Shown here: one piece after another, positions 1 through 8,024 of the stretch
How the letters are laid out: every line of letters begins with the position of its first letter
Position numbering within the stretch: position 1 is the first letter of the stretch
Source of the DNA: Bosea sp. 124
GTDB taxonomy: Bacteria > Pseudomonadota > Alphaproteobacteria > Rhizobiales > Beijerinckiaceae
DNA length: 64,000 nt
Direction of reading: 5' to 3'
Assembly (NCBI RefSeq): GCF_003046175.1
Contig: NZ_PZZM01000001.1
Span: forward strand, 2,931,001 to 2,995,000
Position numbers and translations under genes: made by a program
Notes under the pieces: generated by a model
Database searches by the model: none
Told to the model about the DNA's origin: nothing
What the model saw: the letters and a program-made list of their open reading frames with translations, nothing else

Positions 1-546
1 GAATTCGGCGCGGTCGACATCCTCGTCAACAATGCCGGCATCCAGTTTGTGTCGCCGATCGACGAATTCCCGATCGCGAAATGGGACCAGATCATCGCGA
101 TCAACCTGTCCTCGGCCTTCCATACGACGCGTGCGGCGCTGCCGAAGATGAAGGAAAAGGGCTGGGGCCGGATCATCAACACGGCCTCGGCGCATGCCTT
201 CGTCGCCTCGCCCTTCAAGTCAGCCTATGTCGCCGCCAAGCACGGTATCGCCGGTCTGACCAAGACGGTGGCGCTTGAGGTCGCGACCAGGGGCATCACC
301 GTGAATGCGATCGCGCCGGGCTATGTCTGGACGCCGCTGGTCGAAAAGCAGATCCCCGACACGATGAAGGCGCGCGGCCTGACCAAGGAGCAGGTCATCA
401 ACGACGTGCTGCTGGACGCGCAGCCGACCAAGGAGTTCGTCACGGTCGAGCAGGTGGCGGCGCTGGCCGTGTTCCTCTGCACCGACGCGGCGAAGTCGAT
501 CACCGGCACGACGCTGCCGATGGATGGCGGCTGGACCGCAGCGTGA
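1..546 (+). CDS. bdhA: 3-hydroxybutyrate dehydrogenase, 5'-truncated by the window edge
   Basis: A short-chain dehydrogenase (SDR) that interconverts 3-hydroxybutyrate and acetoacetate with NAD in the cytoplasm, a step in PHB degradation. The reading frame is open from base 1, so the N-terminal nucleotide-binding Gly motif is missing; 181 residues are visible. NNAG lies at visible residues 10-13, the catalytic Ser in NTASAHAF and the YVAAK Tyr/Lys pair near residues 76-80, and the C-terminus has the usual SDR ending TGTTLPMDGGW. The sequence around WTPLVEKQIP and the long loop before it are what separate BdhA from generic SDRs. It is followed with a GTGA overlap by a patatin gene, a pairing that fits intracellular PHB turnover. 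The SDR call is certain; the substrate is inferred from family resemblance. Confidence 0.85.
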   Translation, partial: EFGAVDILVNNAGIQFVSPIDEFPIAKWDQIIAINLSSAFHTTRAALPKMKEKGWGRIINTASAHAFVASPFKSAYVAAKHGIAGLTKTVALEVATRGITVNAIAPGYVWTPLVEKQIPDTMKARGLTKEQVINDVLLDAQPTKEFVTVEQVAALAVFLCTDAAKSITGTTLPMDGGWTAA

Positions 547-1613
547 CCGGGCGCAAGAAGGCCCCCGGCCACCTCGTCGGGCTCGCCGGTCCGAAGGCCG
601 ACAAATCGGTCTCGCTTGCCCTCCAGGGCGGCGGCGCGCATGGCGCCTTCACCTGGGGCGTGCTCGACGCGATCCTTGAGGATGGGCGGCTCGCCATCGA
701 GGCGCTGTCGGGCACCAGCGCCGGCGCGATGAATGCCGTTGTGCTGGCCGAGGGCTGGATCGAGGGGGGCGCCGACGGGGCGCGCGGGAAACTCGAGGCC
801 TTCTGGCGGGCGATCAGCGTCGACGGCAAATATGGCGGCTCGGAGCGCTCGCTGATCGACACGATGCTGGGTGCCTGGGGCGGTGCCAACGGTGTGCCGC
901 CCGGGATGATCTGGTTCGAGATGTTCTCGAAGGTCGCGAGCCCCTACGACATCAATCCGCTCAACATCAACCCGCTGCGCGGCGTGATCGCCGACCTGAT
1001 CGATTTCGACAAGGTCAGAGCCTGCACGGCTGTGAAGCTCTTCATCGCGGCGACGAATGTCCGCACCGGCAAGATCAGGCTGTTCAACGGACCGGAACTG
1101 TCGCCGGACCATCTTATGGCCTCGGCCTGCCTGCCGATGCTGTTCCAGGCGGTCGAGATCGGTGGGGAAGCCTATTGGGACGGCGGCTATATGGGCAATC
1201 CGGCGCTGTTCCCGCTGTTCTACGAGGCGGCAGGCGACGACATCCTGCTGGTCCAGATCAATCCGCTCCTGCGCAAGGACCTGCCGACGCGGGCGCGCGA
1301 CATTCAGGACCGGCTGAACGAGATCACCTTCAACGCCTCGCTCCTGCGCGAGCTGCGCGCCATCGACTTCGTCAACCGGCTGGTCGATGGCGGCAAGCTG
1401 GCCAAGGACGAATACAAGCGCGTGCTGATGCACCGGATCGATGGTGGCCCACCGCTGGCGGAAATGACCTCGTCCTCGCGGCTCAATGCGGATTGGGATT
1501 TCCTGCTGAAACTGCGCGACATCGGCCGCGCGGCGGCACGGCGCTGGCTGAAGCGCAATTACGATGCGATCGGCAAGATCGGGACGCTCGACCTGAAGGC
1601 GGCGTTTTCGTAG
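543..1613 (+). CDS. patatin-like phospholipase family protein
   Basis: A predicted lipid acyl hydrolase of 356 residues with a Ser-Asp dyad. The oxyanion Gly loop LQGGGAHGAF lies at about residues 27-36, the nucleophile elbow GTSAG at 56-60 and the catalytic Asp in DGGYMGN at about 213. Translation starts at GTG with its first bases overlapping the upstream stop (GTGA), so it is translationally coupled to the 3-hydroxybutyrate dehydrogenase gene. Patatin-like proteins beside bdhA are familiar in Hyphomicrobiales and may act on storage lipid or on PHB granule surfaces, but the natural substrate is unknown. No signal peptide is seen, so it is probably cytoplasmic or granule-associated. Confidence 0.85.
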   Translation: MTGRKKAPGHLVGLAGPKADKSVSLALQGGGAHGAFTWGVLDAILEDGRLAIEALSGTSAGAMNAVVLAEGWIEGGADGARGKLEAFWRAISVDGKYGGSERSLIDTMLGAWGGANGVPPGMIWFEMFSKVASPYDINPLNINPLRGVIADLIDFDKVRACTAVKLFIAATNVRTGKIRLFNGPELSPDHLMASACLPMLFQAVEIGGEAYWDGGYMGNPALFPLFYEAAGDDILLVQINPLLRKDLPTRARDIQDRLNEITFNASLLRELRAIDFVNRLVDGGKLAKDEYKRVLMHRIDGGPPLAEMTSSSRLNADWDFLLKLRDIGRAAARRWLKRNYDAIGKIGTLDLKAAFS

Positions 1614-1709
1614 AGACCACGTCGAAGCTCCGGTGGCAGCCATCCGGAGACAGTCTCAGACGCCGGCCATCGCCTTCCCCGCGCCACCGAACGGAAAGAC
1701 CTCCGCGCC

Positions 1710-2123
1710 ATGTCCAAGCTCATCGTCACTGCCGGCCCCTTCACCTTCGAGGGCAAGCTCGAACTGGAAGCCGCGCCAAAGACCTGTGCCGCCTTCCTTC
1801 GCCACCTCCCCTTCGAAAGCAAGATCGTGCATGTGCGCTGGAGCGGCGAGGGCGTCTGGATGCCGCTCGGCGATCTCGATTTCGGCGTCGGCTACGAGAA
1901 CAACACGGCTTATCCGGCGCCGGGGCACGTCATCCTGTATCCCGGCGGCGTCAGCGAGACCGAGATCCTGCTCGCCTATGGCGGCGTGCAGTTCGCCAGC
2001 AAGGCCGGCGTGCTCTCGGGCAACCACTTCCTGACGCTGACCTCGGGGCTTGAAAATCTCTATGCGCTCGGACGCAAGACGCTCTGGGAAGGCGCGCAGG
2101 AGATCAAGTTCGAACTGGCTTGA
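1710..2123 (+). CDS. DUF3830 family protein (cyclophilin-like fold)
   Basis: A 137-residue protein resembling the DUF3830 family, small cytoplasmic proteins with a cyclophilin-like beta-barrel and no firmly known function. Typical features are the short N-terminal strand SKLIVTAGPF, a central VWMPLGDLDF segment, the YPAPGHVILYPGG turn and the AYGGVQFAS segment near residue 92. Family members usually sit in operons with importers and amidohydrolases; this one stands alone between a patatin gene and a convergent antiporter gene, with a palindromic repeat in its 3' gap. The Shine-Dalgarno site is weak (GGAAAG). No function is claimed. Confidence 0.75.
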   Translation: MSKLIVTAGPFTFEGKLELEAAPKTCAAFLRHLPFESKIVHVRWSGEGVWMPLGDLDFGVGYENNTAYPAPGHVILYPGGVSETEILLAYGGVQFASKAGVLSGNHFLTLTSGLENLYALGRKTLWEGAQEIKFELA

Positions 2124-2147
2124 GGTCCTTGGGCGCCAAACCACCGC

Positions 2148-2236
2148 GTCATCCCGGACGTAGCGAAGCGGAGCTCCGGGATCCATCGTAGACCGCCTGA
2201 GCCTTCCGATGGATCCCGGGGCAAGCCCGGGATGAC
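2148..2236. repeat. palindromic intergenic repeat, family A, copy 1
   Basis: An 89-bp element that opens GTCATCCCGG and closes CCGGGATGAC, containing an inner inverted pair GGATCCATCG / CGATGGATCC. It lies between the convergent DUF3830 and antiporter genes and could fold as a hairpin in either transcript. The same ends recur at 11982, 21308, 26370, 30649, 47338 and 49522. Confidence 0.85.
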
Positions 2237-2268
2237 GGGGTGTGGTTCCGTGCGCGAAACGAGTGGCC

Positions 2269-3993
2269 TCAGGCCGGCTGGGGCTCTGCCGCCGGCGGCG
2301 GCTCCTGCGCCGCGCAGAGCGCCAGCATGGCGCGGGCTATCTCGGCCTCGCCCATGATCGTCAGCGTCGCGCCGCATTTCGTCAGATGCGCGACCTCGGC
2401 ATCGGAATGGGCCCGAGCGATGATCGGCAGCGCCGGATTGTCGCGGCGCGCCTGCTCGCAGACCTGCCCCGCCTCGAAGCTCTGGGGGATCGCGACGAAG
2501 AGCCGCCGCGCCCGGCCGAGACCGGCCGCGGCCAGCACGGCGGGGTCGGCGGCGTTGCCGAGGAGAAGCTCGGCTCCGTCGCGCTTCGCGGCAGCGACGG
2601 CGTCGCCCTGTTCCTCGATCACCAGCAGTTTCTCGCCTCGCGCGATCAACCCGGCGCCAAGCAGGGCGCCGACGCGGCCATAGCCGACGACGACCATGTG
2701 GTCTTCCAGGCTGGTCGGTACGATGTCGAGATCGGGCTTTGCAGCCGCTGCGGGTTTGGCGGGGTCCGGCTTCGCGCCGGCCGGGCTCGCCTCGGCGGCG
2801 AAGCGATCGACCAGCGCAAACAGAACCGGGTTGAGCAGAATCGAGAGGATCGCGCCCGCAAGGATCAGGTCGCGGCCTTGCGGAGGCAGGATCGCCAGCG
2901 AAACGCCGAGCCCGGCCAGGATGAAGGAGAACTCGCCGATCTGCGCCAGCGAGGCCGAGATCGTCAGAGCCACCGCATTGGATCGGCCGAAGGCGCGCAC
3001 GATCAGCCAGGCGGCGAGCGTCTTGCCAAAGAGGATGATCGCCAGCGTCGCCAGCAGCGGGCCCGGTGCGCGCAGCAGGATCGCGGGGTCGAACAGCATG
3101 CCGACCGAGACGAAGAACAGCACCGCGAAGGCATCGCGCAGCGGCAGGGATTCCTCCGCCGCGCGTTGGCTCAGCGGCGATTCGCTCAAGATCATGCCGG
3201 CGAAGAAGGCGCCCAGCGCAAAGGAGACGCCGAACAGGCTGGCGGCGATAAAGGCGACGCCGAGCGCGACCGCCAGAACAGCGAGCCGGAAAAGCTCGCG
3301 CGAGCCGGTATGGGCGACCCAGTGCAGCACCCAGGGGATGACGCGCCGGCCGACGACGAGCATGAAGGCGATGAAGGCGACGACCTTCATCAGCGTCAGC
3401 CCGAGAACGCCCCAGAGGCCGAGATCGAACTGGCTCGACCAGGGAGCCGGAACGCCCGGGCGTGCGCCATTGATCGCATCGGCGACGGCCGGGATCATCA
3501 CCAGCGCCAGAACCATGGCGAGGTCCTCGACGATCAGCCAGCCGACTGCGATCTTGCCCTTGTCGCTCTGGACCAGCCGCCGTTCCTGCAGGGCGCGCAG
3601 CAGCACCACGGTGCTCGCGACCGACAGGGCCAGGCCGAAGACGACGCCCGCGACCCAGGTCCAGCCAAGCAGAAGCCCGAGCCCCGTACCGAACAGCGTC
3701 GCGACGCCGATTTGTACGAGTGCGCCGGGAACCGCGATCGCCTTGACCGAGAGCAGATCCTTCAGGGAAAAATGCAGGCCGACGCCGAACATCAGCAGGA
3801 TGACGCCGATCTCGGCCAACTCATTGGCGAGGTTCTGGTCGGCGACGAAGCCCGGCGTGAACGGGCCGACCGCGACGCCGGCGACGAGATAGCCGACCAG
3901 CGGCGAGATGCGGAATCTCTGGGCGAGAGCCCCGAAGACGAATGCAAGGCCGAGGCCCGCGACGAGGATGGCGATCAGCGGGCCGTGATGCAT
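2269..3993 (-). CDS. ybaL: CPA2-family cation/proton antiporter with RCK domain (YbaL/Kef type)
   Basis: An inner-membrane monovalent cation:proton antiporter of 574 residues, close to E. coli YbaL in length and layout. The first about 400 residues form a dozen hydrophobic helices, starting with the typical LVGYLVAGVAVGPFTPG and LLMFGVGLHFSLKDL stretches. A cytoplasmic Rossmann (RCK-N/TrkA-N) domain follows from about residue 430, with the nucleotide motif GYGRVG, and would gate transport in response to a bound nucleotide. The start ATG has a good GGGAG site. It is a single gene, convergent with the DUF3830 gene. The ion (K+ or Na+) cannot be told from sequence. Confidence 0.9.
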   Translation of the reverse strand: MHHGPLIAILVAGLGLAFVFGALAQRFRISPLVGYLVAGVAVGPFTPGFVADQNLANELAEIGVILLMFGVGLHFSLKDLLSVKAIAVPGALVQIGVATLFGTGLGLLLGWTWVAGVVFGLALSVASTVVLLRALQERRLVQSDKGKIAVGWLIVEDLAMVLALVMIPAVADAINGARPGVPAPWSSQFDLGLWGVLGLTLMKVVAFIAFMLVVGRRVIPWVLHWVAHTGSRELFRLAVLAVALGVAFIAASLFGVSFALGAFFAGMILSESPLSQRAAEESLPLRDAFAVLFFVSVGMLFDPAILLRAPGPLLATLAIILFGKTLAAWLIVRAFGRSNAVALTISASLAQIGEFSFILAGLGVSLAILPPQGRDLILAGAILSILLNPVLFALVDRFAAEASPAGAKPDPAKPAAAAKPDLDIVPTSLEDHMVVVGYGRVGALLGAGLIARGEKLLVIEEQGDAVAAAKRDGAELLLGNAADPAVLAAAGLGRARRLFVAIPQSFEAGQVCEQARRDNPALPIIARAHSDAEVAHLTKCGATLTIMGEAEIARAMLALCAAQEPPPAAEPQPA

Positions 3994-4166
3994 GGGTCTC
4001 CCAAAAGGATGCGCGACGAAAGGCGAATGGCGGGGCGTGCACGACCATGCCGGCTGAATCCGGCGATTTCAACCGCGGGGCTGTCGCACCAGGCATTTTT
4101 GCGCCGGTGCTGGAGCGCGCTGCCAGCCCCGCGCAAGCGCCGCACGGCTTCGGCCATGCGGCGCTG

Positions 4167-4487
4167 TCAGGCCTTGGGCTTCTCCAGCAGGATTTGCCCC
4201 TGTTTCTCGACGCCGATCTTGAGCTTCTCCGCGAAGACGGCGAGGACCCAGGGCAGCATCATTTCGACGCGGACCAGCGCCGGCTCGACGTCGAGCCGGC
4301 CGCGCACGGTGTAGCCAAGCGCCGCGACCCCGAAATGGAGGCTGTCGCCTTCCCAGCGCTCCTCGACGAGTTGCATCTTCACCATGCCGAGCCGGTCGCG
4401 AATGCGATCGACGCCCTCGCGCAAGCGCGTCACTGCACCTTCGCGGCCGAGATCGTGAGAGACGGTAATGCTGACGGGCTTGGCCAT
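4167..4487 (-). CDS. polyhydroxyalkanoic acid system family protein
   Basis: A 106-residue protein of the family named for its position in PHA gene clusters. It starts KPVSITVSHDLGR, has a mid-region VEERWEGDSLHFGVAALG and ends with a basic stretch. Family members are small cytoplasmic proteins thought to be granule-related, with no known activity. A strong AAGGAG site precedes the ATG. The PHB theme of the left edge (bdhA, patatin) supports the call. It is preceded on the same strand by a small winged-helix-like gene, with a terminator hairpin between them, so it is probably its own transcript. Confidence 0.75.
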   Translation of the reverse strand: MAKPVSITVSHDLGREGAVTRLREGVDRIRDRLGMVKMQLVEERWEGDSLHFGVAALGYTVRGRLDVEPALVRVEMMLPWVLAVFAEKLKIGVEKQGQILLEKPKA

Positions 4488-4598
4488 GATGCTCCTTGCG
4501 CGAGCCGGACTGCGGCAGGCCTATGAATGGTGACGGAAGCGGCGGATTTCCAGACCGGCCCGCCGGGCGCGGCCTGCGGGCACTCACCCCAAACGAAA

Positions 4599-4630
4599 CC
4601 GGCCGGCGCGATGGGGACGCGGCCGGCCGG
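4599..4630 (-). terminator. Rho-independent terminator after the 4870-4658 gene
   Basis: An inverted repeat with 9-bp arms (CCGGCCGGC / GCCGGCCGG) separated by a short loop. Read on the minus strand it is followed by the T-rich run TTTCGTTTGG, as expected for an intrinsic terminator of the small gene just upstream on that strand. Confidence 0.65.
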
Positions 4631-4657
4631 GTGTTGTTCGGGCTTGCTCGAGCCGGG

Positions 4658-4870
4658 TCAGGCGTCGCGTTCGTGCAGACGCCGCTGACCCCGCTCGGTG
4701 ATGCGCCAGCGCTCGCCGGCGGCTTCGACGAGGCCGCGCCTCTTGAGGACCTGAAGCATCGACACGTCGAAGACGAAATGGCGGGTCTGCTCCTCGATGC
4801 TTTCGAGAGCGATCCATTCAGGATCCGACATCACGCATGGATGCCGGATGAGGAGGTGCTGTGCTTCCAT
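4658..4870 (-). CDS. small hypothetical protein with winged-helix-like sequence
   Basis: A 70-residue protein with a good GGAGA Shine-Dalgarno site. The C-terminal half (LQVLKRRGLVEAAGERWRIT) reads like the recognition helix and wing of a small MarR- or PadR-like fold, but the protein is too short to be a complete regulator. I do not recognise a named family. It ends just before a clear terminator and is divergent from the stress-type gene at 5161. Confidence 0.6.
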   Translation of the reverse strand: MEAQHLLIRHPCVMSDPEWIALESIEEQTRHFVFDVSMLQVLKRRGLVEAAGERWRITERGQRRLHERDA

Positions 4871-5026
4871 TGAGCGTCTCCTGCGTAGGCTAGGGGATCG
4901 AGCATCGATCTCGCATGTAATCTTGGCCGTGTCGTGACTGCGGTCGGCGGATCGATGGCGGGAACGTTTCCGGTTTTTTCCTGCCTAGGCCTTCTCGCTT
5001 TTTGCGGGGCTTTCTCGTTTGTGCGC

Positions 5027-5051
5027 GGAACTCTCACGCCGGTGCCTCGTT
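5027..5051 (+). promoter_or_regulatory. EcfG-type (general stress sigma) promoter
   Basis: GGAAC at 5027-5031, a 16-base spacer and CGTT at 5048-5051. This matches the GGAAC-N16/17-CGTT pattern of EcfG-controlled promoters in alphaproteobacteria. It lies about 110 bases before the ATG at 5161, on the same strand, in an otherwise empty 290-bp gap (4871-5160). Confidence 0.6.
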
Positions 5052-5160
5052 CACTGACCGACAGTTCGGTCCCACAGGGCGCCGGCCGGGCAGGGCTGGC
5101 GACAGGGGCCGACGAAGAACCCCTGCTCACGACCGCGCCCGCATAATAGGAGAGTCCACA

Positions 5161-5808
5161 ATGGCGACCATGAACAGCTTTCCGCCCGACGTTCCCAAGG
5201 ATCGCGACGAGGTCCGCGACGACATCGAGGGTGCCGCCGCGACGGTGCGCGCCAAGGCGTCGCATCTGGCGGACAAGGCGACCGAGACCGTCCGCGACGG
5301 CTATTACCGTGCCAGGGACGCGATCACCGAGACCGACCCGGTCGAACTCGCGCGCGAAGGCGGTGAAGCGGTCAGAGGGGCCGTGGAGCGTCATCCGCTG
5401 GCGGCGTTCGGGCTGGGCGCGCTCAGTGTCGGCCTGATCGCATGGGCCAGCCTGCGCGGCTCGTCTTCCTCGCGCTTCGAGCGTTACGAGCCGGATTACG
5501 GGCGCTGGAGCCGCCTGCTGCAAAGCTATGGCAGCGATGCCGCGGAGAGCGGCGAGAGCGCGCTCAAGAGTGGCGAGAAATGGCTGCGCAGCAATAGCGG
5601 CGTCGCCCGTGACTATGCGCGCGACTATGCCGGCCAGGCACGCGACTACGCCGATTACGGTGGGCGGATGATCGCCAAACGCGCCGAGCGCGAGCCGATC
5701 GCCGCCCTGCTCGGTGTCGGCATCGCCGTCTATTTCATCGGTTCGCTGCTGGCGTCGTCGGCGGTGAGCGAGCCGGCGCCGGCCCGCAAGCGCACAACCA
5801 AGCGCTGA
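5161..5808 (+). CDS. membrane-anchored DUF883/YqjD-ElaB-like stress protein
   Basis: A 215-residue protein starting at the ATG behind AGGAGAG; an in-frame extension upstream would run through the promoter and is rejected. The first about 75 residues are charged and helical with repeated Ala/Lys/Asp (RAKASHLADKATETV), then comes a hydrophobic segment at about 80-98 (LAAFGLGALSVGLIAW), a Tyr/Arg/Asp-rich middle with YARDYAGQARDYADYGG, and a second hydrophobic segment at about 180-200. Such a tail resembles YqjD/ElaB-type inner-membrane proteins that bind ribosomes in stationary phase, though the length is about double. The EcfG-type promoter upstream supports a stress role. The function is inferred only. 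Confidence 0.7.
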   Translation: MATMNSFPPDVPKDRDEVRDDIEGAAATVRAKASHLADKATETVRDGYYRARDAITETDPVELAREGGEAVRGAVERHPLAAFGLGALSVGLIAWASLRGSSSSRFERYEPDYGRWSRLLQSYGSDAAESGESALKSGEKWLRSNSGVARDYARDYAGQARDYADYGGRMIAKRAEREPIAALLGVGIAVYFIGSLLASSAVSEPAPARKRTTKR

Positions 5809-5864
5809 CAGGGAGCAGGCCCAGGCACGCTATCCCCACGCCTGCCATTTCGCGAGTTGAAACG

Positions 5865-5903
5865 AAAAAGCCCTGCCGCATCGCTGCGGCAGGGCTCTTT
5901 TGT
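5865..5903. terminator. bidirectional Rho-independent terminator
   Basis: A perfect 11-bp stem GCCCTGCCGCA / TGCGGCAGGGC with a TCGC loop (5870-5895), flanked by AAAAA on the left and CTTTT on the right. It sits between the convergent stress-protein gene and the lipoprotein gene and can end transcription from both sides. Confidence 0.85.
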
Positions 5904-5942
5904 GAGGTCGACCGCTGCCTCAGGCAGCCGTCGCGCCTGATC

Positions 5943-6245
5943 TCACCACCAGTAGCCGCCACGGCGACCGTAATAGCCGCGGCCGTAATAGCCGCGATCG
6001 GCCGAGGCTGCGATCGCACCGCCGATAACGCCGGCGGCGACACCAGCCGCCACTGCGTTGCCGGTCTCGTTCGAAGCGCGGCGGTTCTCAACATAGTTCG
6101 CGGAGCGGCACTGCTGGTAGGCGCGGGTGCCGGGGCGGAAGCCTTGCGATTCGCAGGTGATTTCGGCGTCGGCAAGCGACTCCTGCGCAGTCTGGCAGCC
6201 GGCGAGCACGGCCGCCATAGCCCCGACAATCAGAATTGTACGCAT
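5943..6245 (-). CDS. small glycine-zipper lipoprotein
   Basis: A 100-residue predicted lipoprotein. The signal peptide ends in the lipobox LAGC with Cys at residue 17. The mature part has two Cys residues near 31 and 46, a glycine-zipper hydrophobic stretch (GNAVAAGVAAGVIGGAIAAS) at about 62-81, and a Gly/Tyr/Arg tail ending GGYWW. Such proteins are envelope-anchored and of unknown role. The ATG at 6245 has AAGGGAC upstream; a longer upstream frame would begin inside the signal-less region and is rejected. It shares the terminator at 5865-5903 with the convergent gene. Confidence 0.8.
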   Translation of the reverse strand: MRTILIVGAMAAVLAGCQTAQESLADAEITCESQGFRPGTRAYQQCRSANYVENRRASNETGNAVAAGVAAGVIGGAIAASADRGYYGRGYYGRRGGYWW

Positions 6246-6476
6246 TTCTTGTCCCTTTTTGCAGCCTCCCAACGGCTGCTCGGGACTAAAATGCAGGAGC
6301 CCTGAGAGGTCAAGCGAAACAGCGGTCGTTGGGTTAAATCCGTGTGCGAAGTTGCTGCAATACTGCGGCAATCGCGGACGGGGGAGACCTTCGGTGGCCT
6401 CCTGGAACCGACGGCCCGGGACAGGCCGGTGGCGTTAGACCGCCGCTCCCCCGGCCGTGCCGGTGATGCCTTCCGG

Positions 6477-6731
6477 TCAGGCCTTGCGGGCGGGCTTCTC
6501 GGTAGGCTTGCCCGAGCGCGTGAGGCTCTCGATCTCGAGCGGCGGCATGCCGGATTTCTCGGCGATGAGACGGTCCTGTTCCATGATCGCGTCTCGCGCC
6601 GGTTCGTCGCCGTCGAGGCCGCCGAGGAGGGCGGTCGGGACACGGCGGTTGGAGCGGCGCGAGCCATCGACATAGAGGACGTCGAACATCACGAATTCGG
6701 CATCGAGCGGCTTTGATTTCTTGCGGGCCAT
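6477..6731 (-). CDS. conserved hypothetical protein, 84 residues
   Basis: A small basic-ended protein (starts MARKKSKPLDAEFVMFDVLY, ends KPARKA) with a good AAAGGGAG site. It has no membrane segment and no motif I recognise. The middle contains SRRSNRRVPTALLGGLDGD and the rest is charged and probably helical; it reads as a genuine short gene because the Shine-Dalgarno spacing and codon use fit. It is separated by 231 bp on one side and 303 bp on the other from its neighbours, so it is likely monocistronic. Confidence 0.6.
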   Translation of the reverse strand: MARKKSKPLDAEFVMFDVLYVDGSRRSNRRVPTALLGGLDGDEPARDAIMEQDRLIAEKSGMPPLEIESLTRSGKPTEKPARKA

Positions 6732-7034
6732 GGCAGGCTCCCTTTCGAGATGGGCAGAACCGGCGCCCGCTTGGCGTGGTCGCGAAGGCGCGTCGCGGGG
6801 ATCGCGCACGGCGCAGGCGAAAAGCGGGACCGGAGGATGATGGGGGACGCCTAGACCATGGACGGTCGCTGTGCAATCCGGCCCGCCCTGTCGAAACCGC
6901 TGGCGACCCCGCACGTTCCCGACTTGCCGACGACCGACCAAGTCTCTTAGCTCGTGCGCAGAGGCCGGCCTGACGAGGTGCCGTTCTTGCAGGTGCTGTC
7001 GTGAAGCAAGCATTGTCGTGAAACGAGTGGTATC
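6732..7034. other. 303-bp intergenic region
   Basis: No gene of usual size can be supported here. The left part is upstream of the 84-residue protein gene. The right end (6993-7038) holds a chain of GTG-started mini-ORFs leading into the epimerase gene, described separately. Confidence 0.6.
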
Positions 7035-7038
7035 GTGA
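6993..7038 (+). other. chain of GTG mini-ORFs with TCGTGAA repeats
   Basis: TCGTGAA occurs at 6999, 7016 and 7033, exactly 17 bases apart. Each copy joins a stop to a new GTG start: GTG-CTG-TCG-TGA (6993-7004), then a 6-codon ORF reading VKQALS (7001-7021), then one reading VKRVVS (7018-7038), then the epimerase start at 7035 reading VKILIF. The three VK starts suggest tandem duplication of a translation-start segment. No proper Shine-Dalgarno site is seen for the mini-ORFs, so translation is unproven. Confidence 0.5.
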
Positions 7039-8024
7039 AAATCCTGATCTTCGGCGGCTCCGGCTTCGTCGGACTCAACCTCGCCGAGACCATGTTGGGG
7101 GCGGGGCATGAGGTCGTGGCCTTCGATCGCGCGCCGGTGCCCGAGAGGGCCGTCGCGGCGTTCGCCGGGTTGCCAGGCCGCTTCGAGACGCGGCTCGGCG
7201 ATGTGACGGACGAGGCTGCCGTCGCCGCAACGGTGCAGCTCGGAACCGATCTCGTCGTGATGGGCGCGGCGATCACCGCCGGGCGCGAACGCGATGCGCG
7301 CGAGCCTGCGACGATCCTCGAGGTCAATCTGCTGGCGCAGGTGCCGATCCTCGCAGCCGCGCGGGCGGCCGGCGTGCGCCGGGTCGTCAATCTCAGTTCG
7401 GCCGCCGCCTATGGCGCAGCGGGCGAGCGTGTCGACGAACTCACCGAGGACACGCCGGGCGATCCGGTCGGCCTCTACGCCATCACCAAATGGGCGAGCG
7501 AGCGCATCGGTGCGCGGCTCGGCGATCTCTGGGGCCTCGATGTCGTCAGCCTGCGGCTCAGCGGCGTCTTCGGCCCCTGGGAGCGCGCGACCGGCGTGCG
7601 CGACACGCTGAGCCCTCATTGCCAGATCCTGGCGGCGGCAGCGGCCGGCGAGCCGGCGATCCTGCCGAGGCCCGGCCTGCGCGACTGGATCTATGCGCCC
7701 GATGTCGCCGCCGCGGTACTGGCGGTCGCGGAGGCACCGACGCTCGGCCACGGCGTCTACAACGTCTCGACCGGAAGTTGCTTCACCCTGCTGGACTGGG
7801 GCCGGCGGCTGGCTGCCTCCTTCCCGGGCTTCGTCTGCCGGCTGGCCGAGCCTGGCGAGGCGGCGACGATCGATTTCCACGGGCCGTCCGACCGGGCGCC
7901 GCTCTCGGTTTCGCGGATCGCGTCCGATCTGGGCTGGCGGGCGGCGACGGAGGGGCTTGATTCCGCCGACAGGCTCGCCGCTTGGTGGCAGGCACACGGG
8001 CGAAGCGGAGAGGGCGGACCATGA
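7035..8024 (+). CDS. NAD-dependent epimerase/dehydratase family protein
   Basis: An extended SDR of 329 residues that probably acts on a nucleotide sugar or other NAD-dependent substrate in the cytoplasm. The cofactor loop GGSGFVG is at residues 6-12, the Ser region is NLSSAAAYG, and the catalytic pair is in YAITK. The C-terminal half includes RLSGVFGPWER and a YNVSTG segment that fit sugar epimerases or dehydratases. The GTG start has a weak ribosome site and follows the mini-ORF chain. Its stop overlaps the start of the next SDR (ATGA), so the two are one operon that continues into a flavoprotein and an ABC importer. The substrate cannot be inferred. Confidence 0.85.
   Translation: MKILIFGGSGFVGLNLAETMLGAGHEVVAFDRAPVPERAVAAFAGLPGRFETRLGDVTDEAAVAATVQLGTDLVVMGAAITAGRERDAREPATILEVNLLAQVPILAAARAAGVRRVVNLSSAAAYGAAGERVDELTEDTPGDPVGLYAITKWASERIGARLGDLWGLDVVSLRLSGVFGPWERATGVRDTLSPHCQILAAAAAGEPAILPRPGLRDWIYAPDVAAAVLAVAEAPTLGHGVYNVSTGSCFTLLDWGRRLAASFPGFVCRLAEPGEAATIDFHGPSDRAPLSVSRIASDLGWRAATEGLDSADRLAAWWQAHGRSGEGGP

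Noticed and set aside
321..1643. Long open frame on the minus strand antisense to bdhA and patatin
   Set aside because: It is Arg/Gln/Glu-rich with no family resemblance and is a typical shadow of high-GC coding DNA; the opposite strand has clear motifs.
5002..5160. Upstream extension of the DUF883-like protein
   Set aside because: It would start inside the EcfG-type promoter; the ATG at 5161 has a strong AGGAGAG site.
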